A stretch of 64,000 nucleotides of DNA. Source: Farysia itapuensis (lineage: Eukaryota; Basidiomycota; Ustilaginomycetes; Ustilaginales; Ustilaginaceae). Under the pieces are notes generated by a model. The model saw only the letters and a list, made by a program, of their open reading frames with translations, was not told where the DNA came from and did no database searches. This document shows, piece after piece, positions 10,004 through 21,935 of the stretch (position 1 is its first letter; each line of letters opens with the position of its first letter). The position numbers and the translations under genes were made by a program. The DNA lies in contig JALBYC010000014.1 of assembly GCA_023212645.1 (NCBI GenBank), positions 286,621 to 350,620 on the forward strand. Reading direction: 5' to 3'.

Positions 10004-11201
10004 ATGAGCTCAGCAGCGTCCAAGGGCAAGGGCAAGGCTGCTACATCAGCACCCGCCGATGCTCAGGATGGTCTGGATCTACTACCGTGGGTGGAAAAGT
10101 ACCGTCCCGCGACGCTCGACGATTTGGTGTCGCACAAGGACATTACCTCGACCATTCAGAACTTTATCGAGAAAAACCGGTTGCCACACTTGCTCTTCTA
10201 CGGACCGCCAGGAACAGGAAAGACGTCTACTATTCTGGCCATGGCGCGCAAGATCTACGGACCGCAGTTCCGTAATAGTGTACTGGAACTCAACGCTTCC
10301 GACGAACGTGGCATTGACGTTGTTCGCGAACAGATCAAGAGCTTTGCGTCGACCAAGAGTGTCTTTAGCTCCAGCGTGCAGCCCGCTGGCAACCACGGCG
10401 GCTTCAAACTCATTGTTCTTGATGAGGCAGATGCTATGACCCAGGCGGCTCAGGGCGCTTTGCGCAGAGTCATCGAGCAATACACCAAGAACGTCCGATT
10501 CTGCATCATCTGCAATTACGTCAACAAGATCATCCCTGCTATCCAGAGTCGTTGCACGCGCTTCCGCTTCAATCCGTTGGAGCTCGACCAGGTCGAAGAC
10601 CGACTCAATCATGTCATCGAGAATGAGGGGTAAGTGAAGCGTCTCTTTGTCGCTCAAGCTGATGCCCTTTCGCTGACCTCTTTTTCCGTGCATACAGTTG
10701 CAAGATGACAAAGGACGGCAAGGAAGCACTGCTGAAGCTCTCGCGCGGAGACATGCGCAGGGCACTGAATGTGCTGCAGGCATGCCATGCTGCGCATGAA
10801 CTGATCGACGAGTCCGCCGTCTACAATTGCACAGGCAACCCACATCCTTCGGACCTGGAGGCCATCCTCAAGTCCATGATGCAGGATGAATTCACCACCG
10901 CCTACAATAACATCTCAACAATGAAGTCAGCCAAAGGTATCGCGCTGGCCGATATGATTTCTGGCATTTACGAGCTACTCGCCACGATTGCCCTGCCGCC
11001 CAAAAGCAGGATCTACCTTCTTGATCATCTTGCAGATACAGAGTAAGTTCGGACGTGGGCGACTTTGGCGCGCAAGACTTATTGCTGATGTTCTTTGCAA
11101 CGGCCAGACATCGTCTCAGTACAGGAGGCTCGGAGAAGCTTCAGCTCACAGCGCTGCTCGGTGCCGTCAAGATCGCGGTCGAGATCTCTCAACAAGCCTA
11201 G
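10004..11201 (+). CDS. RFC3: Replication factor C subunit 3 (yeast Rfc3 / human RFC5 type)
   Basis: Exons are 10004-10629, 10698-11042 and 11108-11201; the introns (68 and 65 nt) have GTAAGT donors and CAG/CCAG acceptors. The 354-residue product is an AAA+ subunit of the clamp loader that places PCNA on primed DNA. It shows WVEKYRPATLDDLVSH, Walker A GPPGTGKTS, the LELNASDERGIDVVREQIK box typical of Rfc3, Walker B LIVLDEADAMT, sensor 1 (FCIICNYVNKI) and the SRCTRFRF motif. After splicing, the C-terminal collar ends EHRLSTGGSEKLQLTALLGAVKIAVEISQQA. The stop lies 48 bp from the stop of the convergent AMP deaminase gene. An N-terminal Ala/Lys-rich extension precedes the AAA+ domain. Confidence 0.95.
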
Positions 11202-11249
11202 GTGCAATTCATAAACGTCGTGTACATTTCCTATCGCATACAGGCTCCC

Positions 11250-14144
11250 TCAGTTTACGGGATGCTGCCAGACAAGGTCGAGCTCTTCGCGCAGAGTCTC
11301 TTCTCTGAACCGCATTCGAATATCCTGTTTTGACCGACGAAATCATATGATAAAGCTGTCAGTGGTGGTCGTCGCGATACACGCGGAAAATAAACTTACA
11401 GGTACATTGCTCTTGGCCACGACGTTGCCTCGGGGTCCAGGCAGCTGGAAGTCGGGCCCGAGCCAGTGTCTCTTGATCTCCATCTCCCACCCAGACTGCA
11501 GGACTGAGTTGCGCGCAAGCTCGCACATGTCGGCCGGTGTCAGTTTGTAGATCTGCGTCGCCACCGAGTACTCTTCCAACAGAGGCTCTTTGGACAGATG
11601 GAATTGGAGTGGATCATCGGTGCTGATCGACACGTTCATGCCGAGCTTGAGGAAGTTGGGGAACGGATTGCGCTCGTACGACAAGAACAGAGCATTGTTG
11701 CTCAGCGGCGACATGGCCAAACCGACCTGTTTGAGATAATAAAGATACTGCAATGCCGGAACTTTGCGCAGCAGAATTCCGTGCGAGATCGATTGCGAGG
11801 TAAGGAACGCAGCCGCCATGTGATCCGTGTCGCCAGCTTCGCCGGCGTGCGGTCGCAGGACAAAAGTGTTGAACCCACGCATCTTGCGCCATTGGTTGAG
11901 ACTCGAAATATTGGCAAACATGTAGTACAGCCAGTAGTTGAACGGCGGGCTGTCCTTAAAGTCCCACAGCTTGGGCACAGGGAACTTCTTGTGGACACGG
12001 CGCTCTGGCTTGCTCTCGTCGTCGACAAGGTCAAAGCCAACGACTCGCTGGAGGAACACGTGCATCTTGGGGTGGCTGGATGGGTCTTGTGTCACCTCGA
12101 ACAGCGGCTCAAAGACATTGCGAATGATTTGCTCGAAATTGTCGACAGTGCCGTTGGCCTTGTATACGTCGTACAGTCGGGGCACCTGGATGAGCCATCG
12201 AACGTTGGGGCTGAAGAGGTCATTGTCGACGACCCACTTTGCTAGCTTGTCCCATTCGCCACGGGTTCGTCCGTAGATTGACACTCGATATTCGGCCATC
12301 TGGTACTTGCTCTGCTCAAAGTCGGCCATCACCTCTTTGGTCAACTCGGCAAGATACCGACCTTGAATCAAGTTATCGGTCTTGAGGAAGATTTCTCGCA
12401 GGCGCGACTCGCCCATAGGATTGTACTTGAGGTTGAACTTGTCGAAACGATGGAAAGCGTCCTGATGGGCATGCATGTCGAGCGTGTCGATGCTCAGGTC
12501 GTATGCGGTCAAATTCAGCGATTCAAAGACCTCCTGCAGCGTCAGATCCCGACCGTCACGGTGAATGACTACATCGTCAGGGTAGCGCTTGATTTTGGCC
12601 TTGATAAAGCGCAGCAGATGCTTTTGATTCATCGAAGCGCTGTGGTGTACGTGCGTATCAACCTTACGAACGTTGTAAAAGTCTCGATGCGGAACGCGCT
12701 TCATGTCGGCCAGCTCTCGGTACTCGTTAAGCAAAAAGTACAGGTTCCACTTGCTCTCTAGATACTTGAGCCGTCTCCAGGCGAAACTTTTCACCGGGCC
12801 ATCCGAGATAACACTCAACAGGTAGTCGAGGTCGCGGAAATACTCGCGGATCGAAGGCACCGAGAAGATAGGCATTTTGCCAACGTCGGCTGTGGGGGTA
12901 GATGCCGAGCCGGGCTCGTCCACGTTCTGCGTAGGTGTGGCAAGTGCTTTCGGAGGCTCACCATCGTACACCTGGATCACGCCAGATTCGTCCATGCGCC
13001 AGGTCACTAAAGAGCCCTTGATCTTGTGCGGTGAAGGAATGGCTATGTCTTCTTGGCGGTAGACACCGGGTTTTCCACCCGTGCTTTCGAGTAGAGCTTG
13101 CGCAGCTCTTGCATTGGCAGGACTGGCCGGCGGAATGGGGGGAGGCAACGGGTTGACCGAAGTCGGGCGGACGACGAACGAAGACGCCGGAGGCGGATCA
13201 AAGAGCTCCCAGTGAGGTCGAGGGGGAGAAGGGTAGATCCTCCAAGGCTTGGGCCTGTCCATCTTTTCGTCGAGAGAGGAGCCATCGATCTTGATGGATG
13301 CCTCCGCGGTCTGTCCCGGCTGGTTTTGCACAAAGGTCTCGCCCTTGGAAGCTGCAAGTCGTGCACAGTGCTCGGCGTCCCAATTCTTGGGATTGTCCTC
13401 CATGTTTCCCTGCAAGCTCGCGCTCATGTACTTGTCTCGCAGCTCCAGACATGTCTGCAAGCTCGTATACAAGGCGCGCAGCTCGCCAGAAAGCTCAGAA
13501 TGGACGGCGACATTGTTATCACGCACAGTGGCGCCTTTAGGCTCAGTCGAGACCGGGTTGCCAGCTACGCCTAAACCTGCGACTGCGGCAGCAGCCTCTG
13601 CGGGCGATGCAGCAAAGTGAAGCTTGGCCTGTGCTGCAAGATGCGGCTGCGGGTGAGGTACAGCGCCGTCTTTCTGATCTGGATTGAAAAGTGTAGCGAC
13701 ATTTGGAGGAGGTACAGCGGTTCCGTCGCCTGAAACGTCCAGATCCGCATTGGACCTGCGATCATCGTGCAGAGAGCTAGAAAAGACCGACGACCTGTCC
13801 GCCAACGAGGTAGACGCCAGCGCAAATTCTAGTTCCTGCTGCGACGCAGCAGTGAAGGAGCCTTGCATTCGCGCTGGAATGTCCATGGCGGGAGAGTTGT
13901 GCTGCGATGAAGAGATGCGTCGATGAGCCCAAAAGTGACCGTCAGATTCGTGCAGTCGCTTCTCGTCTGCCTCTGAGTAGTGAGAGGCGTCTGCACGTAG
14001 CGACGACTGCGTTTCTGCCAACGGTGAATCGGTTTCGTAGGCCATATCTTCGCTGGAGGCAGGAGAAGAATCGCGAGCCTCGCTGGAGAGGCCCCTTGCC
14101 AGGCCAGAAGAGCCGTTGATACCATGCGATCGAGAGCCACACAT
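11250..14144 (-). CDS. AMD1: AMP deaminase
   Basis: The coding exons are 11400-14144 and a short last exon 11250-11324, giving about 939 residues. The enzyme converts AMP to IMP and ammonia in purine salvage. Motifs of the metal-dependent deaminase barrel are present: [21 protein letters not shown] (zinc-binding HxH), RPHAGEAGD, and [22 protein letters not shown] with the catalytic Asp pair. The last intron (75 nt, GTAAGT..AACAG) is needed: spliced, the end reads [16 protein letters not shown], as in other AMP deaminases, whereas read-through gives an unrelated tail. The first in-frame ATG is at 14144; the codon at 14189 is GTG. The N-terminal 300 residues are low-complexity and Ser/Ala-rich, presumably regulatory. 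Confidence 0.95.
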
Positions 14145-14420
14145 AGCGTCGACTGATGACACCAAGATGCACGTACGAAGGCAAGACACTTGACTCGACC
14201 TTATCTAGGCGGTACTTCTTCCTTTTTTGCAACGTTCAGGGTGCTCTTGCTGCCGGACAGCCATGCTTCCGAACATCCTCACCGCGAAGCACTCGGACAT
14301 GGCCGAGATGTTGGATCGTAGTGTTTTCTATCGCACGATAGTTTTTAGCGACGCGTCGAGAGTTGATGGAAAGATGCGCAACGCGCTTTGGAGAACAACA
14401 CTTGTCGATCAACCGTCATC

Positions 14421-16160
14421 ATGGAAAACGCATTGCAGTCTCTCACCAACACCCTCGGCGCCATCAACTCGCGTCAAGCAGCCGTACGTAAGCGTGCACG
14501 AAAGGGAGCGAACGCCACACCTTTTACCACCGCCGTACTCAATCGTGAGAGGCTCGACATTATCACCTACATTCGAGATGCCGACCCGCTCACTGAAGCC
14601 AGTCTCTTCTGGTATCCACCCGTAGCTCAGCCAAGTCAGCAGTCTCGTGCTGGGCCTAGCAACCTGTCTGCACGCACTCATCAACCTGGTGCTGGCCGCG
14701 CTGCGGGACAGCTGAGTGAAGATCAGAACGAGTCCGAATTGCTCATCGCACCTCGACTGCCAGAGCCCCGACACATTGCTCCTCCGACACCTTTGCGCAA
14801 AGGATTCTCCTCCAAGTCCAAGGACTATGCCTCTGCAGCAGATGATGGTCCTGTGGATGCGCGTGTCTTGCTGCTCGCCGCACAGCGCCTCAACGACACC
14901 TATCGTAGAGCGCCTCGCGCCGCCAAACACATCAAGACGCTGATCAAGACCCACTCTACTCTCACCAGCACCATCAAGCAGTACGAAGTCCTGATCCGTG
15001 AGAACGAGCGTACGCTGCGCAACGCATCCGAGGGCAAGGACATTGACGATGTCGAAACGCAGGAAGCTCCTCAGTCGCGTCAAGAGGATAAGAACAGCGA
15101 GAAACTACGCCAAGAACTTGCTCGCGTCCAGGAGACTATCCAGAACGAGGAGCTGGAAGTCTTGGCGCTGGAAGAGATGATTGCTGAACTCAATCACGCC
15201 AGAGAGCAGGCTGCCGAAAAAGCCGTCGAAGAACCCGATCAGACCATGTCGACTCCGGAATACGATGAGACGCTTAGACGCCGACCATCGTCCTTTGGCG
15301 CGCCCGCATCGTACGACCTCAGCAAAGTACGATCCGAGCCCGATGAGGAAGAAGATGTCAACCAGCCCGACGTCTCGGCAACAGAACAATCGTACAGTCT
15401 TGACGAGCCAGAGCCGGTGCACCAGGAGTACAGCCATGTCTCGGAATCTGTTCAGCAAGATGAGCTTAGCGAGGCTGAAGAGACCATACTCGCCGATGAC
15501 ACACTGGACGAGACAGAGACACCAGGCAACGAGAGTCTGGCAACAGTACCAGCGAGAGCTGAACGCGAACCCACACCAGTCGTGCTACAGGAAGAGCAGC
15601 AACCCGAGCGAGAACCTGAGCCGACTCCTGAAAGCTCAGAAGAATTGGAGCGAGTCACGGAGAAGGTCTGGGAGGTCTTTGGCGATGCGCTTCGATATGC
15701 AGCACCGGAAAGGGAGCTGGCCGACTTTGTCGAGACTCTCGACGTCCTGCACAAGCTCATGTCGGGCGGTGAAAAGTCACACTTGGGCGACTACTCGGTC
15801 GGGTCCACAAACACTTCATCTACACTCTCTACTGCCATCAGCGAAGCCTCGGCGGGAGCAGCACAGTTGACGCCAGAGATTCTCATGACAGCCTTTGTCA
15901 TATGGCAGATGCTGGTCAGTCCTGAGCCGCATCAGATGAACATTGACGACCTTAAGATCCGAGGACATGAATGGTGGGCTGCTCAAGGCATGCAGACGTG
16001 GCGCCGATCCCGATCGTCGGACGAGCCCGAGCTGACCAGCCAAGTCGAGGCATTCGAAGACGGCCAGAATCTTGCTCGAAAGGCTACTTACGGCATGATC
16101 TCCAAGAAGCTCTTTGCCATCAAGCGACAAAAGGGCGTAGGCCTCGTCGCATTCGCTTAG
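14421..16160 (+). CDS. DASH complex Spc34-like kinetochore protein
   Basis: This is a single-exon gene of 579 residues. The N-terminus (MENALQSLTNTLGAINSRQA, then TPFTTAVLNRERLDIITYIRDADPLTEASLFWYP) matches the Spc34 pattern of an N-terminal helix followed by F.NA.L...D.TTLIRD...HE..LF. Spc34 is one of the ten DASH/Dam1 subunits that ring microtubules at kinetochores. A coiled coil at about residues 180-280 (KHIKTLIKTHSTLTSTIKQY, LRQELARVQETIQNEELEVL) and a C-terminal ISKKLFAIKRQKG segment fit a structural role. It is about twice the length of the yeast protein because of an acidic, Glu/Pro-rich insert at about 280-430. It shares a 276-bp divergent promoter region with AMD1. Confidence 0.62.
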   Translation: MENALQSLTNTLGAINSRQAAVRKRARKGANATPFTTAVLNRERLDIITYIRDADPLTEASLFWYPPVAQPSQQSRAGPSNLSARTHQPGAGRAAGQLSEDQNESELLIAPRLPEPRHIAPPTPLRKGFSSKSKDYASAADDGPVDARVLLLAAQRLNDTYRRAPRAAKHIKTLIKTHSTLTSTIKQYEVLIRENERTLRNASEGKDIDDVETQEAPQSRQEDKNSEKLRQELARVQETIQNEELEVLALEEMIAELNHAREQAAEKAVEEPDQTMSTPEYDETLRRRPSSFGAPASYDLSKVRSEPDEEEDVNQPDVSATEQSYSLDEPEPVHQEYSHVSESVQQDELSEAEETILADDTLDETETPGNESLATVPARAEREPTPVVLQEEQQPEREPEPTPESSEELERVTEKVWEVFGDALRYAAPERELADFVETLDVLHKLMSGGEKSHLGDYSVGSTNTSSTLSTAISEASAGAAQLTPEILMTAFVIWQMLVSPEPHQMNIDDLKIRGHEWWAAQGMQTWRRSRSSDEPELTSQVEAFEDGQNLARKATYGMISKKLFAIKRQKGVGLVAFA

Positions 16161-16217
16161 CCTGGAAATGCGGTGTAGTCTATACATTGATGGGTATACT
16201 ATGGGTACAATACTTGT

Positions 16218-17025
16218 CTATTGGCTGGTGAGAACGCCGACCATAGCGGTGTCGATCATGGCGTCAATGTTGACCCAGGAATGTGTGAGAGCTGCGAGCA
16301 AAGGCGGCGAGGGGTTAGCATCGACAGGAGCAAGGCAAGAAAGTTTTAGCGTTCTACTTACCGAATAGACGTGTGCCGTCTCGCCCCGCGACACGCATCA
16401 GGTCATCTTCACCTCCTGGATGAAATCGCATGTAGGGCGTTATGTTGTACACTTTGCCGTAGAAGGCGGACCAAGCGTCTTCTCGCGTGTTGTGCTTCTT
16501 GAGCTCTGCTGGCGTGACTTTCAGCAGGCTTGTGACGCCGCCACGCAGATCTGTCGAATTCTTGAGCCTAGCCCAGTCCAGGGGACTACAACCAGGGGCT
16601 AGAGCCACCTTTTTACGCTTCTTCTCTGTGCTTGCACTCATCCCTGACGCTCCACCGACGCCAGCCGGAGCTGTAAGTGCCGATGTAGACGGTGGAACAT
16701 ACAGCCCACCAGAGCGAGGTGGAGCAAGTCCGCCCGTTGACGGCGGGGCCATCAGCCCATTAGACGCGTCCTTAGGCGGTGCAATCGACTGCAGCAAATC
16801 GGTTGCTCTGCTTATTGGCTTTTCTGCTCTTGATGATGGAGCTTGACGCTGAGCACTGTTCAAGCTTGGGAATGCCGGTGGCGCATCGTCCTCTTCTCCA
16901 TGTGCGGGCGCAGTCGCAGTCTGAACGTCATCATCTGTTTCGCTTTCATCGTCATCGTTTACTGACAGCTGCATGCCGCTGAGACTGATACTGGCCAAGT
17001 CCTCGGCGTGCTGAGTTGGCGCCAT
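16218..17025 (-). CDS. Irc21-like cytochrome b5 domain protein
   Basis: Exons are 16362-17025 and 16218-16291, giving 245 residues. The 70-nt intron (GTAAGT..CGCAG) splits the heme domain: the spliced end reads GRDGTRLF|ALTHSWVNIDAMIDTAMVGVL, restoring the second heme ligand. The core at about residues 165-235 has WSAFYGKVYNITPYMRFHPGGEDDLMRVAGRD, with HPGG carrying the first axial His and LTHSWVN the second. This arrangement matches the fungal Irc21 and Ncb5or N-terminal class of cytochrome b5 rather than the tail-anchored ER form; no membrane anchor or reductase domain follows. The first 150 residues are disordered, with Pro/Gly repeats (PPSTGGLAPPRSGG). It is divergent from HSE1, with 163 bp between start codons. 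Confidence 0.85.
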
Positions 17026-17188
17026 AGTGTACCGGACAGAGCGCTGACAGCAACAACCAAGATTCGTTTTGGTGTTGTTTTGCTTTTCCCTTTCTTTTCC
17101 GAGCTGAGCATATCTAACAATGGAATGTGTTGTTCAAAGCGTGGCTGTGCTCAGACCACTTGAATCTATTCCACCAACCACCACCACC

Positions 17189-18976
17189 ATGTTCGCATCA
17201 AAGAATCCTTTCGAGGATATCGTCACAAAGGCTACATCCGAGGAACTCACTTCTGAGAACTGGGAACTCAACCTCGAAGTATGCGACAAGATCACTTCTG
17301 GTGGCGAGTCGAGGTAAGTTCAAAGTGATCCACCCCCGCAAAATATGCTCTCTTTGACTCTTGTGCCAAATATATGCAGTGCTCGTAATTGCGTATCTGC
17401 TGTGCAAAAGCGCTTGGTACACCGCAATGCCAACGTACAGCTCTACGCTCTGACTCTGGCCGACGCTGTCGCCAAGAACTGCGGACTCACAGCGCATCAA
17501 GAAATTGCCAGTCGCTCCTTCACGCAAACGCTGGCACGCATCTGCCTCGACCGGAATACCCATGCCACCGTCAAGAAGCGCTGCGCTGCTCTCGTCAAAG
17601 AATGGGCTGGCGAGTTCGACGACGAGAGTCTGGGCCTCATGAAGGAAACGTACGAGTCGCTCAAGTCGCAGAATGTTGCAGTCGAGGACGCGCCACAAGC
17701 CAAGCCTGCAGAACACACTTCCGAACAGCTTCGAGCCGAGGACGAAGAGCTCAGACGCGCTCTCGAGCTCTCTCTTAAGGATCAAGGGGGCAGATCAGCA
17801 GCTACTGAATACAATGCTTATCGGGGGGAAGGGTCATCGTCATCAGCTGCGCAGACGCAGACGAGCGCGCCGCCCGCACAGTCTAGCTATGCATCTCAGA
17901 ACAGCGCCGCTGCTGGAAGCGCACCTACACACGTACAACCAGCATCAAATGCAGCTCCCAGCGCTACAGTCGCCACGCGCGTTAGGGCTTTGTACGATTT
18001 CTCACCAACCGAGCAAGGAGAGCTGGCTTTTGCTCGAGGTGATGTCATCCGTGTCCTCGACAGCGTCTACGAACACTGGTGGAGAGGCGAGGTGCGAGGC
18101 GAAGCCGGTATCTTTCCCGTCAACTACGTCGAAGTTCTACCAGATCCTACACCGCAAGAACTACAGCGTGAAGCCGAGATGGAGGCGCGTATCTTCTCCC
18201 AGGCAGCCAGCATCGACAAGTTGCTCAACAAGCTCCGGGGCCTCGATCCTCAGCGTGACAATCTTGCCGATGACGAAGAGCTACAAGAGCTGTACCAAAC
18301 ATCTCTGGCTATGCGCCCAAAGATTGTTAAGCTCATAGATCGCTACAGCAGCAAAATAACGGAACTCAAGGCGATCAACGACAAATTCGTCCGAGCCCGT
18401 GGGTCTTTTGACGAAATGATGGAACAGAGTCTCTCACGCCCCAATCACTACGCAGGCCAGCCTCAGCAAGATCACGGACAGTCTCGCCCCAGCTTTCAGC
18501 AACAGCCTTCGGCCGAGTATGCCGGCTACGGTACTGCTGCTCAGTCGTACGCTGTCCAGCCCTCCCATAGCAACCAGTCGCAAGCTTACCCTCAGTATCA
18601 GCACTACGGCAACGGCCCCTCCGCGTCCGACCCTGCCTATGTCCAACCGCCTCAGCAGCAGTATTTGCAACAGACAGGCTCGCAGCAGCACTCGGTTGGG
18701 TATGCGCCGGCTCCCCAGGATCTGCAGCACAGCAACGCCCCGCACGACGATGAGAAGCGCAGGCTTTACGAGCGTGCCAGAGCCGAAAGCGAGGCTTTCC
18801 AGGCATCCCACTTCCAGCAATCTTCCGCCGACGGGTACCACTCCGGTCCATCGAGCGGTTTCGCTCAACCGCCTCCATCCTCATCCGGGCCCCATGGCCT
18901 GACCCAGCAGATGAACGGTATGCACCTTGACGGCCAGGCCGCCCACGCTTATCCCTCCCATCCCGTAGGACACTAG
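17189..18976 (+). CDS. HSE1: ESCRT-0 subunit Hse1 (VHS-UIM-SH3-GAT)
   Basis: Exons are 17189-17313 and 17380-18976 (66-nt intron, GTAAGT..TGCAG), giving 573 residues. The domain order is that of Hse1/STAM: VHS at about 1-140 ([40 protein letters not shown]), a ubiquitin-interacting motif at about 170-190 ([15 protein letters not shown]), SH3 at about 265-320 ([20 protein letters not shown], ending [11 protein letters not shown]), a GAT-like helical part at about 330-410, and a Gln/Pro/Tyr-rich tail. The protein pairs with Vps27 on endosomes to capture ubiquitinated cargo. An ESCRT-II gene (Vps22) is also in this window. The 3' flank opens into a 10-kb region with few or no genes. Confidence 0.95.
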
Positions 18977-20721
18977 TACTGCAACTCGTCCGCATGCTGC
19001 AGTCCCCTTCACTTTGGCTTCGCACTTGCATGTTCCGAGATCTCCCTTTGGGCTCATGACCGTCTCTCAATATGGTGATTGCTTGCTCTATGACCGAGAC
19101 AAGGCCGTGCTGAATTGCTTACGGGTGCGAAGCTGCACGCTTTTGACGTTGCTTAGGCAAGCCCTGGAGGCTCAGGAGACCAGTCTTACAGGGCTGGCCT
19201 CGCATCCGCTGGACCGCTTTCTGGTCTCTTGCACATCCATTGCGTTATGTATCTGTTTTCTCTTGCCGTGGGATGCTTCACGGTCATATGTCATTGCTCC
19301 TGAGCCCCGTCTGCCGCGCTAAGCCCTCGCGGCTGAGCAATAGCGATTCGCATGTTTTTCGCGATTTGCGCAATGGCGCTCTCGTCTTCTGCACGATATT
19401 GCCGAAACATGCAGCTACCCTTTCGCCCTGCTGTGGAGAGATTCTTAACAGATAGAGTATGATTCTGCTCAGACGCACGCTGGGACTTGCTAATTTATGC
19501 ATTTCCCCAAAGTGTTACAGCTTCCATCTGCAAAAGATTGCTTTGACCTCTTCGACAATTTTCCGAGACTCACGCTGAACAAAACCTTAGGTCGTGGGCC
19601 GGCCCAGATCGCATATATTCGTAGTTTTCCTTCACAGCATCGTCTCGTGCTGCTTTGTCCACGATTTAAGCTGTCATCGTAAGCATGGCTTCCTCAGTGT
19701 GCCACAGACTGGTTGAGCACGCAGCTGAAAGCCCTAGCTAGACGATAAAGGCTCGTGCGGTGATCCTCTTCATACTTCGTCTATCTACTGCGTGTGGCTC
19801 TCCGGTTGCTCCCGAGACAGGCAGCAGCTATCGCAAACAGCGGTTCCTAGGTAATTCTGCACTGATCAGGTCTTATTCTTTGACTACGCCTTGTCTTCGC
19901 TAACCATGACGTCATCACTCGACTCAGCATTTATGGCTAAGAGCAGAAAGACTACTCAGCCTTCACGGCTAAATTGCAGACGCAATCACAGTGTATAAAT
20001 GGACCTCCTTCTTTCCCTTTCGATAGTATAATGTCCTCTTTCCTCTGCAGTAGCTACCTCCTGAATGATGCAGTTAAAAGAAGAACTAAAGCCAACACTG
20101 AAGACGTGTTTCGCAGATCAGCCATCCCGACCACATCGGCGAGTTTCCAGGGACGTGGCTCTGCTCTCCAGCGACATTACTCTGCAAATGGCGATCCACA
20201 GTGTATGCTTGCAGGTACTTGTCGTCATATCGCCGAGCGTACAATGCTTTCTGATGCTCAACACAATTTGATTCAAGGAAGTCGCACAACGTGGCGGCTG
20301 GCAGTCTATAGCTGACCAGCAAGGCCTGCAATGGTAGGCCAAGTATGGCCACAAAATAAGTACTTTGTACAGCAGAAGAACTCGAAGAGCGCCTCAAGTT
20401 GTTTTAACGTCGGCCTGTCGGGTTGTGCTTATCGGTGTAAAATTTCTTCTTTGATCGTCCGTTCATCACGGGTCCGACCAAATGAAGAAACCAGATGTGA
20501 AACTTACGGATGACGCCTCTGGCATGCCGGACCGGGTTCCAAGCCTCGACGTCCGATTTTCGAAAGCTCAGTCAGCGAACGGATGAAGGATCGCTGTCGC
20601 CAACGGTTTACATAATCAGCTTCCCCACGCAGCTCTCGACCGTTCCGCTGCTACCAGCTACGTTTTCCGACTTCTCGCAACCTCGTCGCCCGGAATCGTC
20701 TAATCTCCATGAACAAAATGT
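18977..20721. other. Left part of gene-poor island, no gene seen
   Basis: This 1.75-kb stretch has only short open frames without family resemblance. A TATAAAT at about 19995 precedes a 95-codon frame at 20031-20315, which I judge to be chance because its composition is erratic. A TGGGCCGGCCCA palindrome near 19595 also recurs further right. Confidence 0.5.
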
Positions 20722-21375
20722 AGCGAGACCCCTCAGTCCGATTATAGCGGCTAGCCGTACAAGGCTGTGTTCTGAAAGCTTCCTTCGTGCAAGACGGTTC
20801 CCAACGTCTGGACGCATCTTGATGGCAGCTACAATCTTCATCTGCCTTCGACGGCTCTCGCAAGAACGCTCACTTGATGCTTTTCGCATAAGGCGGATCT
20901 TTGCCATCTCCTTGATCAAGACGAAGGACGGGAACACTGCAGTTCATGTACAACGTGTACACCGAAATGCCGTTCGGAGACTCCAGACCGAATCAATTCC
21001 TTACTCGATTCTCTGATCCACGACATTCCTTCTACGATCCACGACACCTCTCCCACGATCCACGACATTCCTTCTACGATTCACGACACCTCTCCCACGA
21101 TCCACGATACCTCTCCTACGATCCGTGACACCTTTCCTATGACCCGCGACACCCTTCCGCATTGGCGACTATCTTCCATCCCTTTCAGAGTCACAGCTCG
21201 AGGCATCTGGTCGTCGCATCGTCTTCCAGCGCCACTGGTGGTCTCACAAATCCTTCGTGAGCCTGTGGTCTGCCCGGCCTTCTGTTGCCTGCTTGGCTTT
21301 CTGTCCTGACATCCAAAGTCCGTTGCGCCCGCCCGGGCCGATGCTCTGCCGTCATCATTGCCTTTGCTCCTTGGA
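20722..21375 (+). repeat. Diverged direct repeat, copy A
   Basis: This copy shares blocks in the same order as copy B (21936-22430): CGAGACCCCTCAGTCC then TACAAGGCTGTGTTCTG, then CAAGACGGT, then GATCAAGACGAAGG, and finally a CT-rich block with GCCTGCTTGGCTTTCTGTCC and GCCTTTGCTCC. It is longer than copy B because it contains the 21-bp minisatellite. No coding frame is shared between the copies, and the element class is unknown. Confidence 0.65.
21015..21161 (+). repeat. 21-bp minisatellite, about 7 units
   Basis: Seven consecutive units start with variants of GATCCACGACA, alternating between endings CCTCTCCCAC and TTCCTTCTAC; the last unit is more diverged and one base short. In one plus frame the units read as heptapeptides of the type DPRHSFY/DPRHLSH. 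It lies inside repeat copy A and is absent from copy B. Confidence 0.85.
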
Positions 21376-21935
21376 CCGTAGCACGAAGCAATTTTCATCT
21401 CAAAGACTCGGATGCTGACCACAGCGGACGTGCCCGCCCTGTCATGTTGACCGGCCGCAGTTGCTCTCGCGGTCTTTTCTTCTGTACACTTTCCCAACGC
21501 TCTCGTGTCCTGTTGAGCGTGTAGTAAGCCGCTCGATCAACTCTACGTTCCGAAGGAGTTGCCCAGCAAATTTAGCAATCTCACGTAGCACTCGCTTGAC
21601 TCTTCTCGCCCTCTCGCTCGAGGGCACAGGAATGGGGTAGCTGTCTTCATCTAATTCAATAGCCAGGTTCTCGATAGCCCGGTTCTCGAATGCCAACGTA
21701 ATTGTCATGAATGACACCTGACATGTTAGACCGGCTTCCCCGACCCCGCACTCCAACTGCGTATTTCGGCCATGACAGCTCGGCTAACTGTGGCGAATCC
21801 ATCCGCTCGCTAACACCAACGGTTTGAGACATCCACCTCGCGATCCAGCTCGCGATCATTCCGTTGTCACCGGCTAGCTTCCGAGGTCTCGCGAATCAAG
21901 TCGCCGTGGTTCGATGATGTCGTCGATCACGCCAT

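Noticed and set aside
10082..10843. Minus-strand 253-codon frame opposite RFC3
   Set aside because: It crosses an RFC3 intron and is antisense to Walker motifs; no independent support.
20031..20315. Plus-strand 95-codon frame after a TATAAAT element
   Set aside because: Composition is irregular, no domain is seen, and it sits in a region of decayed sequence; the TATA-like string is likely chance.
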